A DNA stretch of 64,000 nucleotides, from assembly GCA_964463375.1 (NCBI GenBank), contig CAYXBQ010000001.1:248001-312000 (forward strand), in the 5' to 3' direction. The notes under the pieces are model-generated. The model saw nothing but the letters and a program-made list of their open reading frames with translations. It was not told the DNA's origin and made no database searches. Both the position numbers and the translations under genes were made by a program. Source of the DNA: UMGS1696 sp964463375 (GTDB lineage Bacteria > Bacillota > Clostridia > Oscillospirales > CAG-272). Shown piece by piece: positions 1-8,492 of this stretch (positions are counted from its first letter, which is position 1; each line of letters begins with the position of its first letter).

Positions 1-821
1 TCCTCGATATGCAGCTGCCGTTTCACCTTTTGCAGCGGTGCCGTATCAGCCGGGAATGCGCCGGTCGTGAAGAATGCGATATTGGCATCGATCTCGCTTT
101 CGTCCTGCATACCCACCGCCACTGCATCGATGAACGGCTTGTCCAGCACATAGGTAAAGGCTTCGGCTGCGTTGGTGTACAGGTGACCGCCTGCCAATGC
201 TTTCATACCAAAAATACCACAGCCCATCTGGTGGAGCCGGGTCAGGGCTGCTGCCATTTCGTCCGGCGTGCCATCGGCGATCCCGATACCGGCTTTGTTG
301 AACAGCGGATGCACCACGTCCAGCGGCGTTCCTTCTTCCGCCAGCTGCATGGCACCTTCTACCGCTGCGATATGATGGGTCGAGATGCCCACCGCACGGA
401 TCACGCCTTTTTCCCGCAGCTCGAACAGTGTATCCAGTGCTTCTCGGTGTCCCCGGAGTGTGTGGATGCTCTCCTGCTCATGGAGCATAAACAAGTCGAT
501 CACGTCTCTGTCCACGCCCCGTCTGGCTTCGTCCACGGCTTCCAACGCACCGGCTTTGTCCCAGGCATAGGTCTTGGAGGACAGGAGCACGTTTTCCGGA
601 TGCTTGCATTTTCGCAGACCTGCACGGATATGGGCATAGTTTCGGTAATACTGTGCGGTATCGAGGAAGTTGATGCCCCGATCAAAGGCATAAGACAGGA
701 CCTCCCCTGCCCGCTCCACCGGCAAGTTGGCCTGCAAGGGTCCCACGGTCAGGGAACCATAGGCCAACCGGGTGATGGGGGGGAGTCTGTCTGTCAGGAT
801 CCGTTTTGGCAGCTCAGACAC
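1..821 (-). CDS. Aldo/keto reductase, 3' end outside window
   Basis: The reading frame runs leftward from a GTG at 821 and is still open at base 1, so about 273 residues are visible and the C-terminus is missing. The GTG overlaps the end of ireB and has AAGGAG seven bases upstream, so the two genes are probably translationally coupled. The protein has the aldo/keto reductase barrel pattern: a GINFLDTAQYY segment (catalytic Asp and Tyr), an SSKTY strand (catalytic Lys) and DLFMLHEQES (catalytic His). Such enzymes reduce carbonyls with NAD(P)H in the cytoplasm. Whether it ends in the ferredoxin-like cysteine cluster of some clostridial members cannot be seen. The substrate is unknown. Confidence 0.85.
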   Translation of the reverse strand, partial: MSELPKRILTDRLPPITRLAYGSLTVGPLQANLPVERAGEVLSYAFDRGINFLDTAQYYRNYAHIRAGLRKCKHPENVLLSSKTYAWDKAGALEAVDEARRGVDRDVIDLFMLHEQESIHTLRGHREALDTLFELREKGVIRAVGISTHHIAAVEGAMQLAEEGTPLDVVHPLFNKAGIGIADGTPDEMAAALTRLHQMGCGIFGMKALAGGHLYTNAAEAFTYVLDKPFIDAVAVGMQDESEIDANIAFFTTGAFPADTAPLQKVKRQLHIE

Positions 822-1074
822 CCAGGTACTCCTTCAGCAGTGCTGCGATCAGCTCATATCGGTCGATGCGGCGGATCATGCCACGGGCGTTCTTGTAGTT
901 GGTGATATAGGTGGGATCCTCGGTCAGGATATACCCCACCAGCTGGTCGATGGGCTTGTGTCCCTTTTCCACCAGCGCATCATAGACTGCCCGAAGCATC
1001 TGTCTGCGTTCTCTGTCTCGGTCCTCCTCGTGGATCGAGAAGGTGATGGTTTTTTCCATATCGTTCCTATTCAT
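814..1074 (-). CDS. ireB: IreB family regulatory protein
   Basis: The 86-residue protein matches the small IreB (former UPF0297/YrzL) family. It contains VYDALVEKGHKPIDQLVGY followed by DPTYITNYKNARG and a C-terminal IDRYELIAALLKEYL helix, which are the family's hallmark blocks at the usual length. In Enterococcus IreB is a substrate of the Ser/Thr kinase IreK and controls cephalosporin tolerance. The first ATG at 1074 has AAAGGTG upstream; an ATG five codons later (MEKTITF) is an alternative start with a weaker AGGA site. It lies about 100 bases after glyA, with a strong hairpin between them, and overlaps the aldo/keto reductase start. In many Clostridia ireB sits with alaS, ruvX and DUF1292 genes, which are absent here. 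Confidence 0.9.
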   Translation of the reverse strand: MNRNDMEKTITFSIHEEDRDRERRQMLRAVYDALVEKGHKPIDQLVGYILTEDPTYITNYKNARGMIRRIDRYELIAALLKEYLGV

Positions 1075-1119
1075 AACGACACCTTTCTTTCATTAGGCCG
1101 CTGCACAGTCTTGCCCCAA

Positions 1120-1169
1120 CAAGCATCTCCGGCACAGGTCCGTTTTGCAGGACCCATGCCCGGTGCTTG
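1120..1169 (-). terminator. Strong hairpin between glyA and ireB
   Basis: Arms 1120-1141 and 1150-1169 pair over nearly 20 bases with small bulges (CAAGCA with TGCTTG, GGGTCC with GGACC) around a TGCAAAAC loop. It starts just after the glyA stop. The tail on the minus strand (TTGTTGGGG) is only weakly T-rich, so it could be a partial terminator or an mRNA-stabilising structure. Confidence 0.55.
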
Positions 1170-1177
1170 TCTATCGC

Positions 1178-2422
1178 TTACTTGTACAGCGGATACTTGG
1201 CGCAGATCTCCAGAACCTGCTTCTTAACGCTTTCCTTATTGCCTTCAAAATCTCTTGCCGTTTCGCCGATCAGGTGGGCAAGCAGGGTCATATCGGCTTC
1301 TACCAGGCCACGAGAGGTGACAGCGGGGGTACCGATGCGGATACCGCTAGTGATGAAGGGAGACTGGGGGTCGCCGGGGATGGCGTTCTTGTTGACGGTG
1401 ATGTGTACCTCGTCCAGTCTGTGTTCGAATTCCTTACCGGTCAGATCGAAGGGACGCAGGTCGCACAGCATCAGGTGGTTGTCCGTACCGCCGGAAACCA
1501 GCTGGAAGCCCTCCGCCAGCAGCCCGTCTGCCAGTGCCTTGGCGTTCTTCACGATCTGTTCCTGGTATGCCTTGAATTCCGGCTTCAGTGCTTCGCCGAA
1601 GGACACGGCCTTGGCAGCGATCACGTGTTCCAGCGGGCCGCCCTGTGTACCGGGGAAGATGGCCTTATCGATGACCTTGCCCAGCTCTTCCCGGCACAGG
1701 ATCATACCGCCGCGGGGACCACGCAGGGTCTTGTGGGTGGTGGTGGTCACGATGTCGGCATAGGGTACCGGAGACGGATGCAGACCGGCTGCCACCAGAC
1801 CAGCGATGTGTGCCATGTCCACCATGAAGTATGCGCCCACTTCCTTGGCTACCTTACCGATGCGCTCGAAGTCGATGACACGGGGATAGGCAGAGGCACC
1901 GGCCACGATCAGCTTGGGGTGGTGTTCTCTTGCCAGTCTTTCCAGCTCTTCATAATCCAGGATGCCGTCCTCGGTCACGCCGTAGGGGACAAAGTTGTAG
2001 TAGTTGCCGGAGATGTTCACCGGGCTGCCGTGGGTCAGGTGTCCGCCGCAAGCCAGGCTCATACCCAATACGGTGTCACCGGGCTTCAGCAGGGCGAAAT
2101 ACACTGCCGTATTGGCCTGTGCGCCGCTGTGGGGCTGTACGTTCACGTGTTCTGCCCCAAACAGCTGCTTGGCCCGTTCGATGGCGATGGTCTCAGCCTT
2201 GTCCACCACGTAGCAGCCGCCGTAGTACCGCTTGCCCGGATAGCCCTCGGCGTACTTATTGGTGAGTACACTGCCCATAGCCAAAAGCACGGCCTCCGAT
2301 ACCACGTTTTCCGAAGCGATCAGCTCCAGACCGTCCCGCTGTCTTTCCAGTTCCTCTGCGATCACAGCACCGATCTCCGGATCCATGCCGGTCAGCCGTG
2401 CGATAGAATCATTGATGCTCAT
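1178..2422 (-). CDS. glyA: Serine hydroxymethyltransferase
   Basis: This 414-residue PLP enzyme converts serine plus tetrahydrofolate to glycine plus methylene-tetrahydrofolate, the main source of one-carbon units. The PLP lysine lies in TTTTHKTLRGPRGG (K231), and the start shows ELIASENVVSEAV and NKYAEGYPGKRYYGGC, both diagnostic. I place the start at the ATG at 2422, because GGGAGG lies eight bases upstream and MSINDSIARL aligns with known starts; an in-frame extension to 2488 has no such site. Length is normal. A promoter is visible at 2538-2566. The folate link with folT-folC 20 kb away is functional only; they are not in one operon. Confidence 0.97.
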   Translation of the reverse strand: MSINDSIARLTGMDPEIGAVIAEELERQRDGLELIASENVVSEAVLLAMGSVLTNKYAEGYPGKRYYGGCYVVDKAETIAIERAKQLFGAEHVNVQPHSGAQANTAVYFALLKPGDTVLGMSLACGGHLTHGSPVNISGNYYNFVPYGVTEDGILDYEELERLAREHHPKLIVAGASAYPRVIDFERIGKVAKEVGAYFMVDMAHIAGLVAAGLHPSPVPYADIVTTTTHKTLRGPRGGMILCREELGKVIDKAIFPGTQGGPLEHVIAAKAVSFGEALKPEFKAYQEQIVKNAKALADGLLAEGFQLVSGGTDNHLMLCDLRPFDLTGKEFEHRLDEVHITVNKNAIPGDPQSPFITSGIRIGTPAVTSRGLVEADMTLLAHLIGETARDFEGNKESVKKQVLEICAKYPLYK

Positions 2423-2537
2423 ATCTATATCCTCCCTATACTGCTTTCTTGCGTATGTTGTTTGTAAGATCACATTGTCTTGTATCAAAAAGTATTGTGA
2501 CCGGCGTATACCGGTGGCCCCATAAGATGCCTACTAT

Positions 2538-2566
2538 AGTATATCAGAAATCCATTGAAATTGCAA
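2538..2566 (-). promoter_or_regulatory. glyA promoter
   Basis: On the minus strand, TTGCAA (2566-2561) and TATACT (2543-2538) are separated by 17 bases, leaving a leader of about 110 bases to glyA. The leader contains a short ACCGG/CCGGT hairpin and a TCACA/TGTGA pairing but no riboswitch class I recognise. The 455-base gap between glyA and the MinD-like gene otherwise holds only this promoter and the divergent one at 2711. Confidence 0.75.
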
Positions 2567-2710
2567 CAGGCATGCGTGTTTTTTTACATTTTTTGTTGCG
2601 CACAGCCGGTGTCAAGCCGTATTTTTGCTTGATCATGCGCATAACAGGCTCATTTTTCTTCGTATTTTGTATTATTTGCGCAAATCAGCAGAAAAATATT
2701 TCTGTAGCTA

Positions 2711-2740
2711 TTGACAAAACGGTGGAGAAAGTGGTATAAT
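2711..2740 (+). promoter_or_regulatory. Promoter of MinD-like gene
   Basis: TTGACA at 2711-2716 and TATAAT at 2735-2740, both perfect consensus, with an 18-base spacer. The start codon at 2878 leaves an untranslated leader of about 130 bases. It has a small GTGAA/TTCAC hairpin near 2825 but nothing I can match to a known regulatory RNA. Confidence 0.8.
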
Positions 2741-2877
2741 TTATACGTTCCATAGGCTAAAATACCGGTACTCTTGCAGGATGGCTTTTGTCGGCATTTG
2801 TACAATCGGCTATTTCGCCTGTGCGTGAACGTGGTTTCACTTGTGCATAAAAACCGGAGATAGAAAGTGGGTCGTCC

Positions 2878-3669
2878 ATGAATTCCCCTGTACATTGTCT
2901 GATCGCATCCGCAAAGGGCGGCGTAGGTAAATCCACTACGGCGCTGGGACTGGCTATAGCATTTGCCCGCACCGGAAAACGGGTGCTCTTGGTGGATTGT
3001 GATGTGGCTTCCCGTTCTTTGGAGCTTTTTTCCGGTGTATCTCCCCTATTCCACATGGGAGATATGCTTCTCCACCGCTGTGCACCGGACAAGGTCTGTG
3101 TCTCCCCCTTTTCTGCCCTGCCCACCCTTGCCTTCTGTGCCGCTCCCCACCGGAACGATGCAGATGCCCTTTTGGCGCAATATTCGGATGGTGTTCCCGG
3201 TGCTATTGCCGCCGGATGCCGGATGCTGCTGAATACGGAGCCGGGCTATGACGTGGTGCTGTGGGATACGGGCAGTGGGTATGAGATCCCCCGTGTGCTG
3301 GCACCGCTGGCACAGATCGCACTGGTCTGCACCGAGCAGTCGCCTGCGTCCATTCGGGCTGCTGCGTATTCCGCATCTCTTCTCTCGGAGGTGCCAAAGG
3401 TTCGGCTGGTGATCTGCTCCTTCGATATGGCTGCTGCCAGACGAGGGGAACGAGCCGGGATGCTGGAGATGATCGACACCTGTCGGCTCAAATGCGCTGC
3501 TGTGATCCCGCTGGATGCAAAGCTGATGCGGGCGCAGGAAAACGGTTCTCTGCCGGACAACAAGTGTACCGCCATGCAGGCATACACCAATTTGGCACGA
3601 CGGCTGGAAGGCTGGGATGTGCCGCTGTTCACCGGTATGCGCCATATGCACAAAAAGCACGCACTGTGA
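2878..3669 (+). CDS. MinD/ParA-like ATPase
   Basis: The 263-residue protein opens with a deviant Walker A box (KGGVGKST, residues 13-20) of the MinD/ParA/Mrp class, followed by RVLLVDCDVASRSLEL and a Walker B-like VVLWDTGSG. Late motifs (VIPLDAKLMRAQENG) resemble MinD more than ParA. MinD dimerises with ATP at the membrane and positions the division site through MinC. No minC or minE lies beside it. In many Clostridia minD lies in a cluster that ends with rodA and mgsA, and here the next gene is MgsA-like, which supports descent from such a cluster. The C-terminus (RHMHKKHAL) is short and basic rather than a clear MinD membrane-targeting helix, so a diverged role is possible. Confidence 0.75.
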   Translation: MNSPVHCLIASAKGGVGKSTTALGLAIAFARTGKRVLLVDCDVASRSLELFSGVSPLFHMGDMLLHRCAPDKVCVSPFSALPTLAFCAAPHRNDADALLAQYSDGVPGAIAAGCRMLLNTEPGYDVVLWDTGSGYEIPRVLAPLAQIALVCTEQSPASIRAAAYSASLLSEVPKVRLVICSFDMAAARRGERAGMLEMIDTCRLKCAAVIPLDAKLMRAQENGSLPDNKCTAMQAYTNLARRLEGWDVPLFTGMRHMHKKHAL

Positions 3670-3778
3670 ACACACATATGCATCATACGCAAGACCCTTC
3701 TCTTTCCCCGTACTGGGTACGGAGAGGAGAAGTACGTTATAGGATAAACTGAATCAAGAAAGGAACGGTATTTCATTT

Positions 3779-4216
3779 ATGGATATTGCACTGATCGCCG
3801 ATGACACCAAAAAGGAACTCATGACCCAATTCTGCATTGCTTACTGCGGTATTCTGTCCAAACACAACATTTGCGCCACCAGTACCACCGGTAAATACGT
3901 GCAGGAAGCGACAGGACTGGAGATCGAAAAACTGCTTCCCGGCTATAACGGCGGAGAACAGCAGATCACCTCCCGGATTTCCTACAATGAAATTGACGTT
4001 CTGTTGTACTTCAGAAGCACCAGCCCCAGCCACGAGGATAACGAAAGCGAACACAACCTGCTGCGGATGTGTGACGTACACAACGTGCCTGTGGCTACCA
4101 ATATCGCAACGGCTGAGGTGCTGATCTGCGCACTGGACCATGGTGACTTAGACTGGCGTGAGATCGTCAACCCGAAATCCGATTATAACCGTCGCCGCAG
4201 AGGGCTGTCCTACTAA
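3779..4216 (+). CDS. Methylglyoxal synthase-fold protein lacking catalytic residues
   Basis: The 145-residue protein aligns over its length with MgsA: an IALIADDTKKE start, ATSTTGKYVQEATGLEI in the phosphate-binding loop, NEIDVLLYF, LLRMCDVHNVPVATNIATAE. MgsA turns dihydroxyacetone phosphate into methylglyoxal. Set against Escherichia coli MgsA, however, His19 is Asp8, Asp71 is Glu, Asp91 is Ser, His98 is Asp and Asp101 is Ser. The phosphate loop TGTTG has become TSTTG. It is therefore unlikely to be an active methylglyoxal synthase, and may be a binding or regulatory relative. It follows the MinD-like gene by 109 bases. AAAGGA lies rather far (14 bases) from the ATG. Confidence 0.75.
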   Translation: MDIALIADDTKKELMTQFCIAYCGILSKHNICATSTTGKYVQEATGLEIEKLLPGYNGGEQQITSRISYNEIDVLLYFRSTSPSHEDNESEHNLLRMCDVHNVPVATNIATAEVLICALDHGDLDWREIVNPKSDYNRRRRGLSY

Positions 4217-4354
4217 AAACCACCGTTGTCTGTTGCAGTTCTTCTCTGCCCGGACTGCGGAACGGCTATCCGTCCACGGGTATCTGTCTGTCGTGGTGGA
4301 TGCCGTTTTTCGTTTTATAGCAAACCAATCTCAAATTAGAAAGAATAAACTGGA

Positions 4355-5134
4355 ATGATCAAGCTGCTGTGTCTGGGCGATGTGGTAGGCTGTGCCGGAG
4401 TGGATGCTCTGGAAAACGGCGGTATGCGGAGGCTCAGAGAAAAATATTCCCCCGACCTTGTGGTGGTCAATGGTGAAAACGCTGCGGAAGGCAACGGTCT
4501 GTCTGTGGAGGCGGCCAATCGGCTGTATGACTGCGGTGCGGACGTGATCACCGGCGGCAACCACACCTGGCGCAAACGGGAGCTGTACCGTCTATTGGAC
4601 GAAGGCGAATTTTGCATCCGTCCGGCCAACTATCCGGCTGAGGCACCGGGCATGGGATATGTGCTGGTGGTGGTACAGGATAAGACGGTGCTGGTGGCCA
4701 ATCTGGCTGGCTGTGCCTTTATGGAGCCTGTCACGCCGCCCTTTGAAGCGTTGGCCCGGATCTTGAACCGAGAGAGCGGGCGATACGATTTTGCCGTGTG
4801 CGATTTTCATGCGGAGGCCACCAGTGAAAAGCTGGCGTTGGCAAGGCAATTCGATGGCAAGCTGGCGGCACTGTGGGGCACGCATACCCATGTGGCTACG
4901 GCAGATTTGCAGATCCTGCCCGGCGGCACCGGCTACATCACAGACCTTGGTATGTGCGGTTCCCATAGCGGGGTGCTGGGTGTGAAGACCGAATCCATCC
5001 TGCACAAATACCTGGTCAAGACACCGGTGCTGTTTGAACCGGCTGTGGGGGACGTACAGATCCATGGAGCCGTGTTCACCATCGATCCCGATACGGGAAA
5101 ATGTGTGAAAACAGAACAGATCTTTGTGAAGTGA
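4355..5134 (+). CDS. ymdB: YmdB family metallophosphoesterase
   Basis: This 259-residue protein has all metal-binding blocks of the TIGR00282/YmdB family: LGDVVG near the start, VVNGENAAEGNG, TGGNHTWRK, CDFHAEATSEK and GTHTHVATAD. Bacillus YmdB is a dinuclear-metal 2',3'-cyclic nucleotide phosphodiesterase that affects biofilm formation and motility choice. Length is normal. The ribosome site is weak (a purine run ending CTGGAATG). The gene sits on the same strand as the MinD-like and MgsA-like genes, 138 bases after the latter, and 63 bases before the GH127-type gene. A small CTCCC-TTTTT-GGGAG hairpin follows the stop. Confidence 0.9.
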   Translation: MIKLLCLGDVVGCAGVDALENGGMRRLREKYSPDLVVVNGENAAEGNGLSVEAANRLYDCGADVITGGNHTWRKRELYRLLDEGEFCIRPANYPAEAPGMGYVLVVVQDKTVLVANLAGCAFMEPVTPPFEALARILNRESGRYDFAVCDFHAEATSEKLALARQFDGKLAALWGTHTHVATADLQILPGGTGYITDLGMCGSHSGVLGVKTESILHKYLVKTPVLFEPAVGDVQIHGAVFTIDPDTGKCVKTEQIFVK

Positions 5135-5197
5135 GCCTGTCTCCCTTTTTGGGAGGATGCTCCTTCTAAAACATACAACCAACAGGAGATTATCATT

Positions 5198-7042
5198 ATG
5201 TATGCTGAAAAAATTGCGGCTGCCAAAGCGCATTACGGCAATACCGACACCTACTTTGCATTGCCCGCCGGTTCTTTTCGCTTCAACGATGCCTGGCTGG
5301 GCGAAGAGCTGCACACGCTGACGGAAATGCAGCTGAAGGACACCAGTGTCTGGAAGAAATTCGTAGAGCTGTTCCGGCATCCCGGTGTGGATGATGCGGA
5401 CCACGGTTGGCGTTGCGAATACTGGGGCAAGATGATGCGGGGTGCCTGCTTCACCTACCAGGTCACCGAAGACAAGGAGCTGTATGCCGTGCTGCGGGAT
5501 ACGGTGGAGGATATGCTGACGGCGCAGGACAGCTTAGGTCGGTTCTCCACATACTCTACCGATGTGGAATTCCACGGCTGGGATATTTGGGGCCGGAAGT
5601 ACATTCTGCTGGGTATGGAATACTTCCTTGAGATCTGCGACGATGAAGCGCTGGCAGACCGGATCGTGGAAGCACTGATGGCGCACACCGACTACATGAT
5701 CGCACACCTGGGCAAGGAAGAGGGCAAGCTGGACATCTCCAAGGCCACCGACCACTGGGATGGGCTGAACTCCTGCTCCCTGCTGGAACCCATCATGTTC
5801 CTCTACAACATCACGAAGGAACAGCGGTACATGGATTTTGCCGAGTACATCCTCTCCTTCGGCGGTACGGCTTCTGTGAACCTGTTCGACAAGGCGTACA
5901 AGGACACCACACCGGTGTACAAGTACCATGTGCGCAAGGCCTATGAGATGATCTCCTGCTTCGAAGGTATGGCGGAATACAACAAGGTAAAGCCCACCAA
6001 GAAGCATACCCAGGCGCTCATCCGGTTTGCCGACAGAGTCATGGCGGAGGAACAGGCCATCATCGGCTGTCTGGGCTGCGAGCACGAGATCTTCAACCAT
6101 GCGGCTCTGGTGCAGTGCGACGAAAGCCTGCGGGGCATCATGCTGGAGACCTGCGTCACCGTGACGTGGATGAAGTTCCTGTGGCAGCTGTTCCGGCTCA
6201 CCGGCGACGGCAAGTACATGGATGCCTTTGAGACCGCTTCCTACAATGCCATGTCCGCAGCCCTGAAGCGGCATATGGATCCGGCAGACAACGGCGGCGT
6301 TCCCCTGCCCATCCACAGCTACAACCCCATGATCTGGAACGATCGGTTCCCCAACAACATCGGCGGCTACAAGACCTTGGACGACAAGAGCCACTACGGC
6401 TGCTGTGTGTGCATCGCCTCTGCCGGGTACGCACTGGAAGGGATCGCAGCGGCTTGCGTGGACAAGGATAACAATGTCGCCATCAACCTGTACCGCAGCG
6501 GCACCATCAAGACCCCGAAATGTACCTTTACCACCGACACCAACTATCCCACCAAGGGCGCAGTGCGGTACACTCTGACCGACACCAAGGGGCACTTTGC
6601 TGTATCCCTGCGGATCCCGGCCTGGTCCATCCACACTTCCCTGTACGTGAACAACGAGATCGTAGATGCCGAAGCCGGTACCTATGTGACCATTGAGCGG
6701 GATTGGCAGGATGGGGACACCATCACCCTGAGCCTGGAAATGACCCTGCGTCTGGTACGGCCCCAGGATTTCGTGAAGGAAAGCGAGATCGAGGATCGGT
6801 TTGCCATTGCCCGTGGTCCTGTGGTATTCGCACTGGACGGCACCGGCGACACCGAACCCACCTTTGCACCGGTAGAGCTGCGGGAGCTGATGGCAAGCGG
6901 TCTGTCCAGCACAGCACCGGTGCCCTGCCACCTGACCATCGATGTGCCCCACGTGGACGGTCGTATTGCGGAGCTGGTGGACTACAGCTCGGCTGCACAG
7001 ATCCCCGGCCACAAGCTGTCCTGCTGGATGAAGATCAAGTAA
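5198..7042 (+). CDS. GH127-like (DUF1680) beta-L-arabinofuranosidase family protein
   Basis: The 614-residue protein has the (alpha/alpha)6-barrel pattern of the DUF1680/GH127 family. The zinc-cysteine centre of GH127 is recognisable: LETC (E317, C319) and a Cys pair in HYGCCVC (C402, C403), equivalent to Glu338, Cys340, Cys417 and Cys418 of Bifidobacterium HypBA1. The C-terminal part (from about residue 430) is beta-sandwich-like (VSLRIPAWS). There is no signal peptide, so it acts in the cytoplasm on imported oligosaccharides, probably arabinose-containing, though GH127 relatives have several specificities. CAGGAG lies just upstream of the ATG. A terminator follows at 7066. Confidence 0.75.
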   Translation: MYAEKIAAAKAHYGNTDTYFALPAGSFRFNDAWLGEELHTLTEMQLKDTSVWKKFVELFRHPGVDDADHGWRCEYWGKMMRGACFTYQVTEDKELYAVLRDTVEDMLTAQDSLGRFSTYSTDVEFHGWDIWGRKYILLGMEYFLEICDDEALADRIVEALMAHTDYMIAHLGKEEGKLDISKATDHWDGLNSCSLLEPIMFLYNITKEQRYMDFAEYILSFGGTASVNLFDKAYKDTTPVYKYHVRKAYEMISCFEGMAEYNKVKPTKKHTQALIRFADRVMAEEQAIIGCLGCEHEIFNHAALVQCDESLRGIMLETCVTVTWMKFLWQLFRLTGDGKYMDAFETASYNAMSAALKRHMDPADNGGVPLPIHSYNPMIWNDRFPNNIGGYKTLDDKSHYGCCVCIASAGYALEGIAAACVDKDNNVAINLYRSGTIKTPKCTFTTDTNYPTKGAVRYTLTDTKGHFAVSLRIPAWSIHTSLYVNNEIVDAEAGTYVTIERDWQDGDTITLSLEMTLRLVRPQDFVKESEIEDRFAIARGPVVFALDGTGDTEPTFAPVELRELMASGLSSTAPVPCHLTIDVPHVDGRIAELVDYSSAAQIPGHKLSCWMKIK

Positions 7043-7065
7043 GAAGTTAGAAAATAGAAATACAC

Positions 7066-7109
7066 AAAAAGCATCGTAGCTCCTTCACCGGGAGGAGTAC
7101 GGTGCTTTT
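7066..7109. terminator. Bidirectional terminator
   Basis: AAAAAGCATCGTA and CTCCT pair with AGGAG, TACGGTGC and TTTT, so A- and T-runs flank the stem on both strands. It lies between the convergent GH127-like and MFS genes. Confidence 0.8.
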
Positions 7110-7124
7110 GATATGGCAAACACA

Positions 7125-7178
7125 AAAGGCTCCGTGTCCTCCCCTATGGGTCGAGAAGACACGAAGCCTTATATTTTT
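7125..7178 (-). terminator. Terminator of the MFS gene
   Basis: AAGGCTCCGTGTCCTC (from 7127) pairs with GAGAAGACACGAAGCCTT (to 7170). On the minus strand the stem is followed by TTTTGTG. It is seven bases downstream of the MFS stop. Confidence 0.7.
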
Positions 7179-7184
7179 GTTTTC

Positions 7185-8438
7185 TTATTGTTGCGCTTTA
7201 TTCTTGCCAAAGTATCGCATGGCCAACAGCACCACGATCACGCCCAGGATCGGGAATACGGCGGTCACCAGCATACCAGCCTTCATACCGACCTGTTCGA
7301 CGGTCATGCCAAGGGTGCTTGCCAGCTCTATGCCCGTTGCGCTGGCAGAGACCTTGTCCACCACGATCCCCATGAGCTGGGGTGCCACCGATGCGCCAAA
7401 GTCACCGCCGGCTGCCATCATGGCATAGGCTGTCACACCGGCACCGGGCAGCTTTTCTTCCATGAGGATCAGCGTTCCCGGCCAGAGCATGGAGGTGCAG
7501 ATCCCCGTCAGGATGCATGCCACAAATGCCACGATCGTCCCCTGTGCCAGACCCGCAGTCAGGTAGCACACGGCGGCACCTGCCATACCGAAAAGCAGCA
7601 TACGGCTGATGTTCTTGCCGAATTTGGCGTATCCCATCCGGGTCAGACCCAAAAGGATCGCAAACACGGCCATACCCAAAATGTCGCCGACTGCTTTGTC
7701 GATGTGCAGGGCGTTCTCCATATAGGTGGAGATCCAGTTGGACATGACGTTTTCCGAGCAGCTGCCAAAGAAAATGCAAGCAAGACACAATGCCAGTCCC
7801 AGCGTTCTATGGGAAGCGGAGGTACTGCTGCCGCCTTCGCTCTCTGTGATGTCCATATCCGGCATGGGAGAGAGGAAGAACAGCACCGACGGGATCACCG
7901 GCAGCACAGCCCAGAAAATGGTCAGGATCATCCAGTTGTCCGAACCGAACAGCTTTAGGAAAATGGTGCTGACCACCACCACGGTGAACACGCCAAAGGC
8001 ATACAGGGAATGCAGCATGCTCATGTCCCGCTGGGGATTTTCCGAGGGCATGGCGGCAATGGTGGGGCTGAGCAGACATTCCGACAGACCGGCCGACACG
8101 GAGAACAGCACCGTCCCGATGAGCAGCCCGCCATAGGCAAAGTCCGGGAACAGGGTGGGGATCAGCGCATAGCACAGCAGACCAAAGGCGGTGATCAGGG
8201 GCATGATGCGCACAACCTTAGGTACGTTGAAATATTTGGTGAAGAAGGTGAATACCAGGTCGATGGCAAGCTGGGTGCAGAAATTCACCAGCACTAAGGT
8301 GCCCAGCAGGGTGTAGGAAATGCCGTACTGTTCCCGGAAGGTCATAAAGAGCAGGGGCGGCAGACTGAATACGGAGGACATGGTAAAGTATGCCGCATAA
8401 CAGGCGAAGCGTGTTCGCTTGAATTTGTCGTTTTGCAT
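7185..8438 (-). CDS. MFS transporter
   Basis: The 417-residue membrane protein has about twelve hydrophobic segments and no signal peptide. After a short basic N-terminus (MQNDKFKRTRF) come pairs of helices with the MFS-style loop RMGYAKFGKN between the halves. The likely role is export or import of a small solute such as a sugar; the substrate cannot be told. I chose the ATG at 8438, with AAGGAG 12 bases upstream; an in-frame GTG at 8486 has no ribosome site. It follows the DUF975 gene by 54 bases on the same strand with no terminator between, so both probably use the promoter at 9152-9180. Two terminators lie downstream. Confidence 0.8.
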   Translation of the reverse strand: MQNDKFKRTRFACYAAYFTMSSVFSLPPLLFMTFREQYGISYTLLGTLVLVNFCTQLAIDLVFTFFTKYFNVPKVVRIMPLITAFGLLCYALIPTLFPDFAYGGLLIGTVLFSVSAGLSECLLSPTIAAMPSENPQRDMSMLHSLYAFGVFTVVVVSTIFLKLFGSDNWMILTIFWAVLPVIPSVLFFLSPMPDMDITESEGGSSTSASHRTLGLALCLACIFFGSCSENVMSNWISTYMENALHIDKAVGDILGMAVFAILLGLTRMGYAKFGKNISRMLLFGMAGAAVCYLTAGLAQGTIVAFVACILTGICTSMLWPGTLILMEEKLPGAGVTAYAMMAAGGDFGASVAPQLMGIVVDKVSASATGIELASTLGMTVEQVGMKAGMLVTAVFPILGVIVVLLAMRYFGKNKAQQ

Positions 8439-8492
8439 GGGTCGGGGAAACTCCTTTTCTACGAAAGAATTATTAACAAAGATCACACAGGA

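Noticed and set aside
1145..2467. Long open frame on the plus strand opposite glyA
   Set aside because: It is antisense to a clear serine hydroxymethyltransferase and its translation has no recognisable fold; GC-rich third positions create such frames.
2747..2877. Possible riboswitch in the leader of the MinD-like gene
   Set aside because: Only short, weak hairpins can be drawn and no conserved blocks of known classes (c-di-GMP, c-di-AMP, SAM, TPP) are present.
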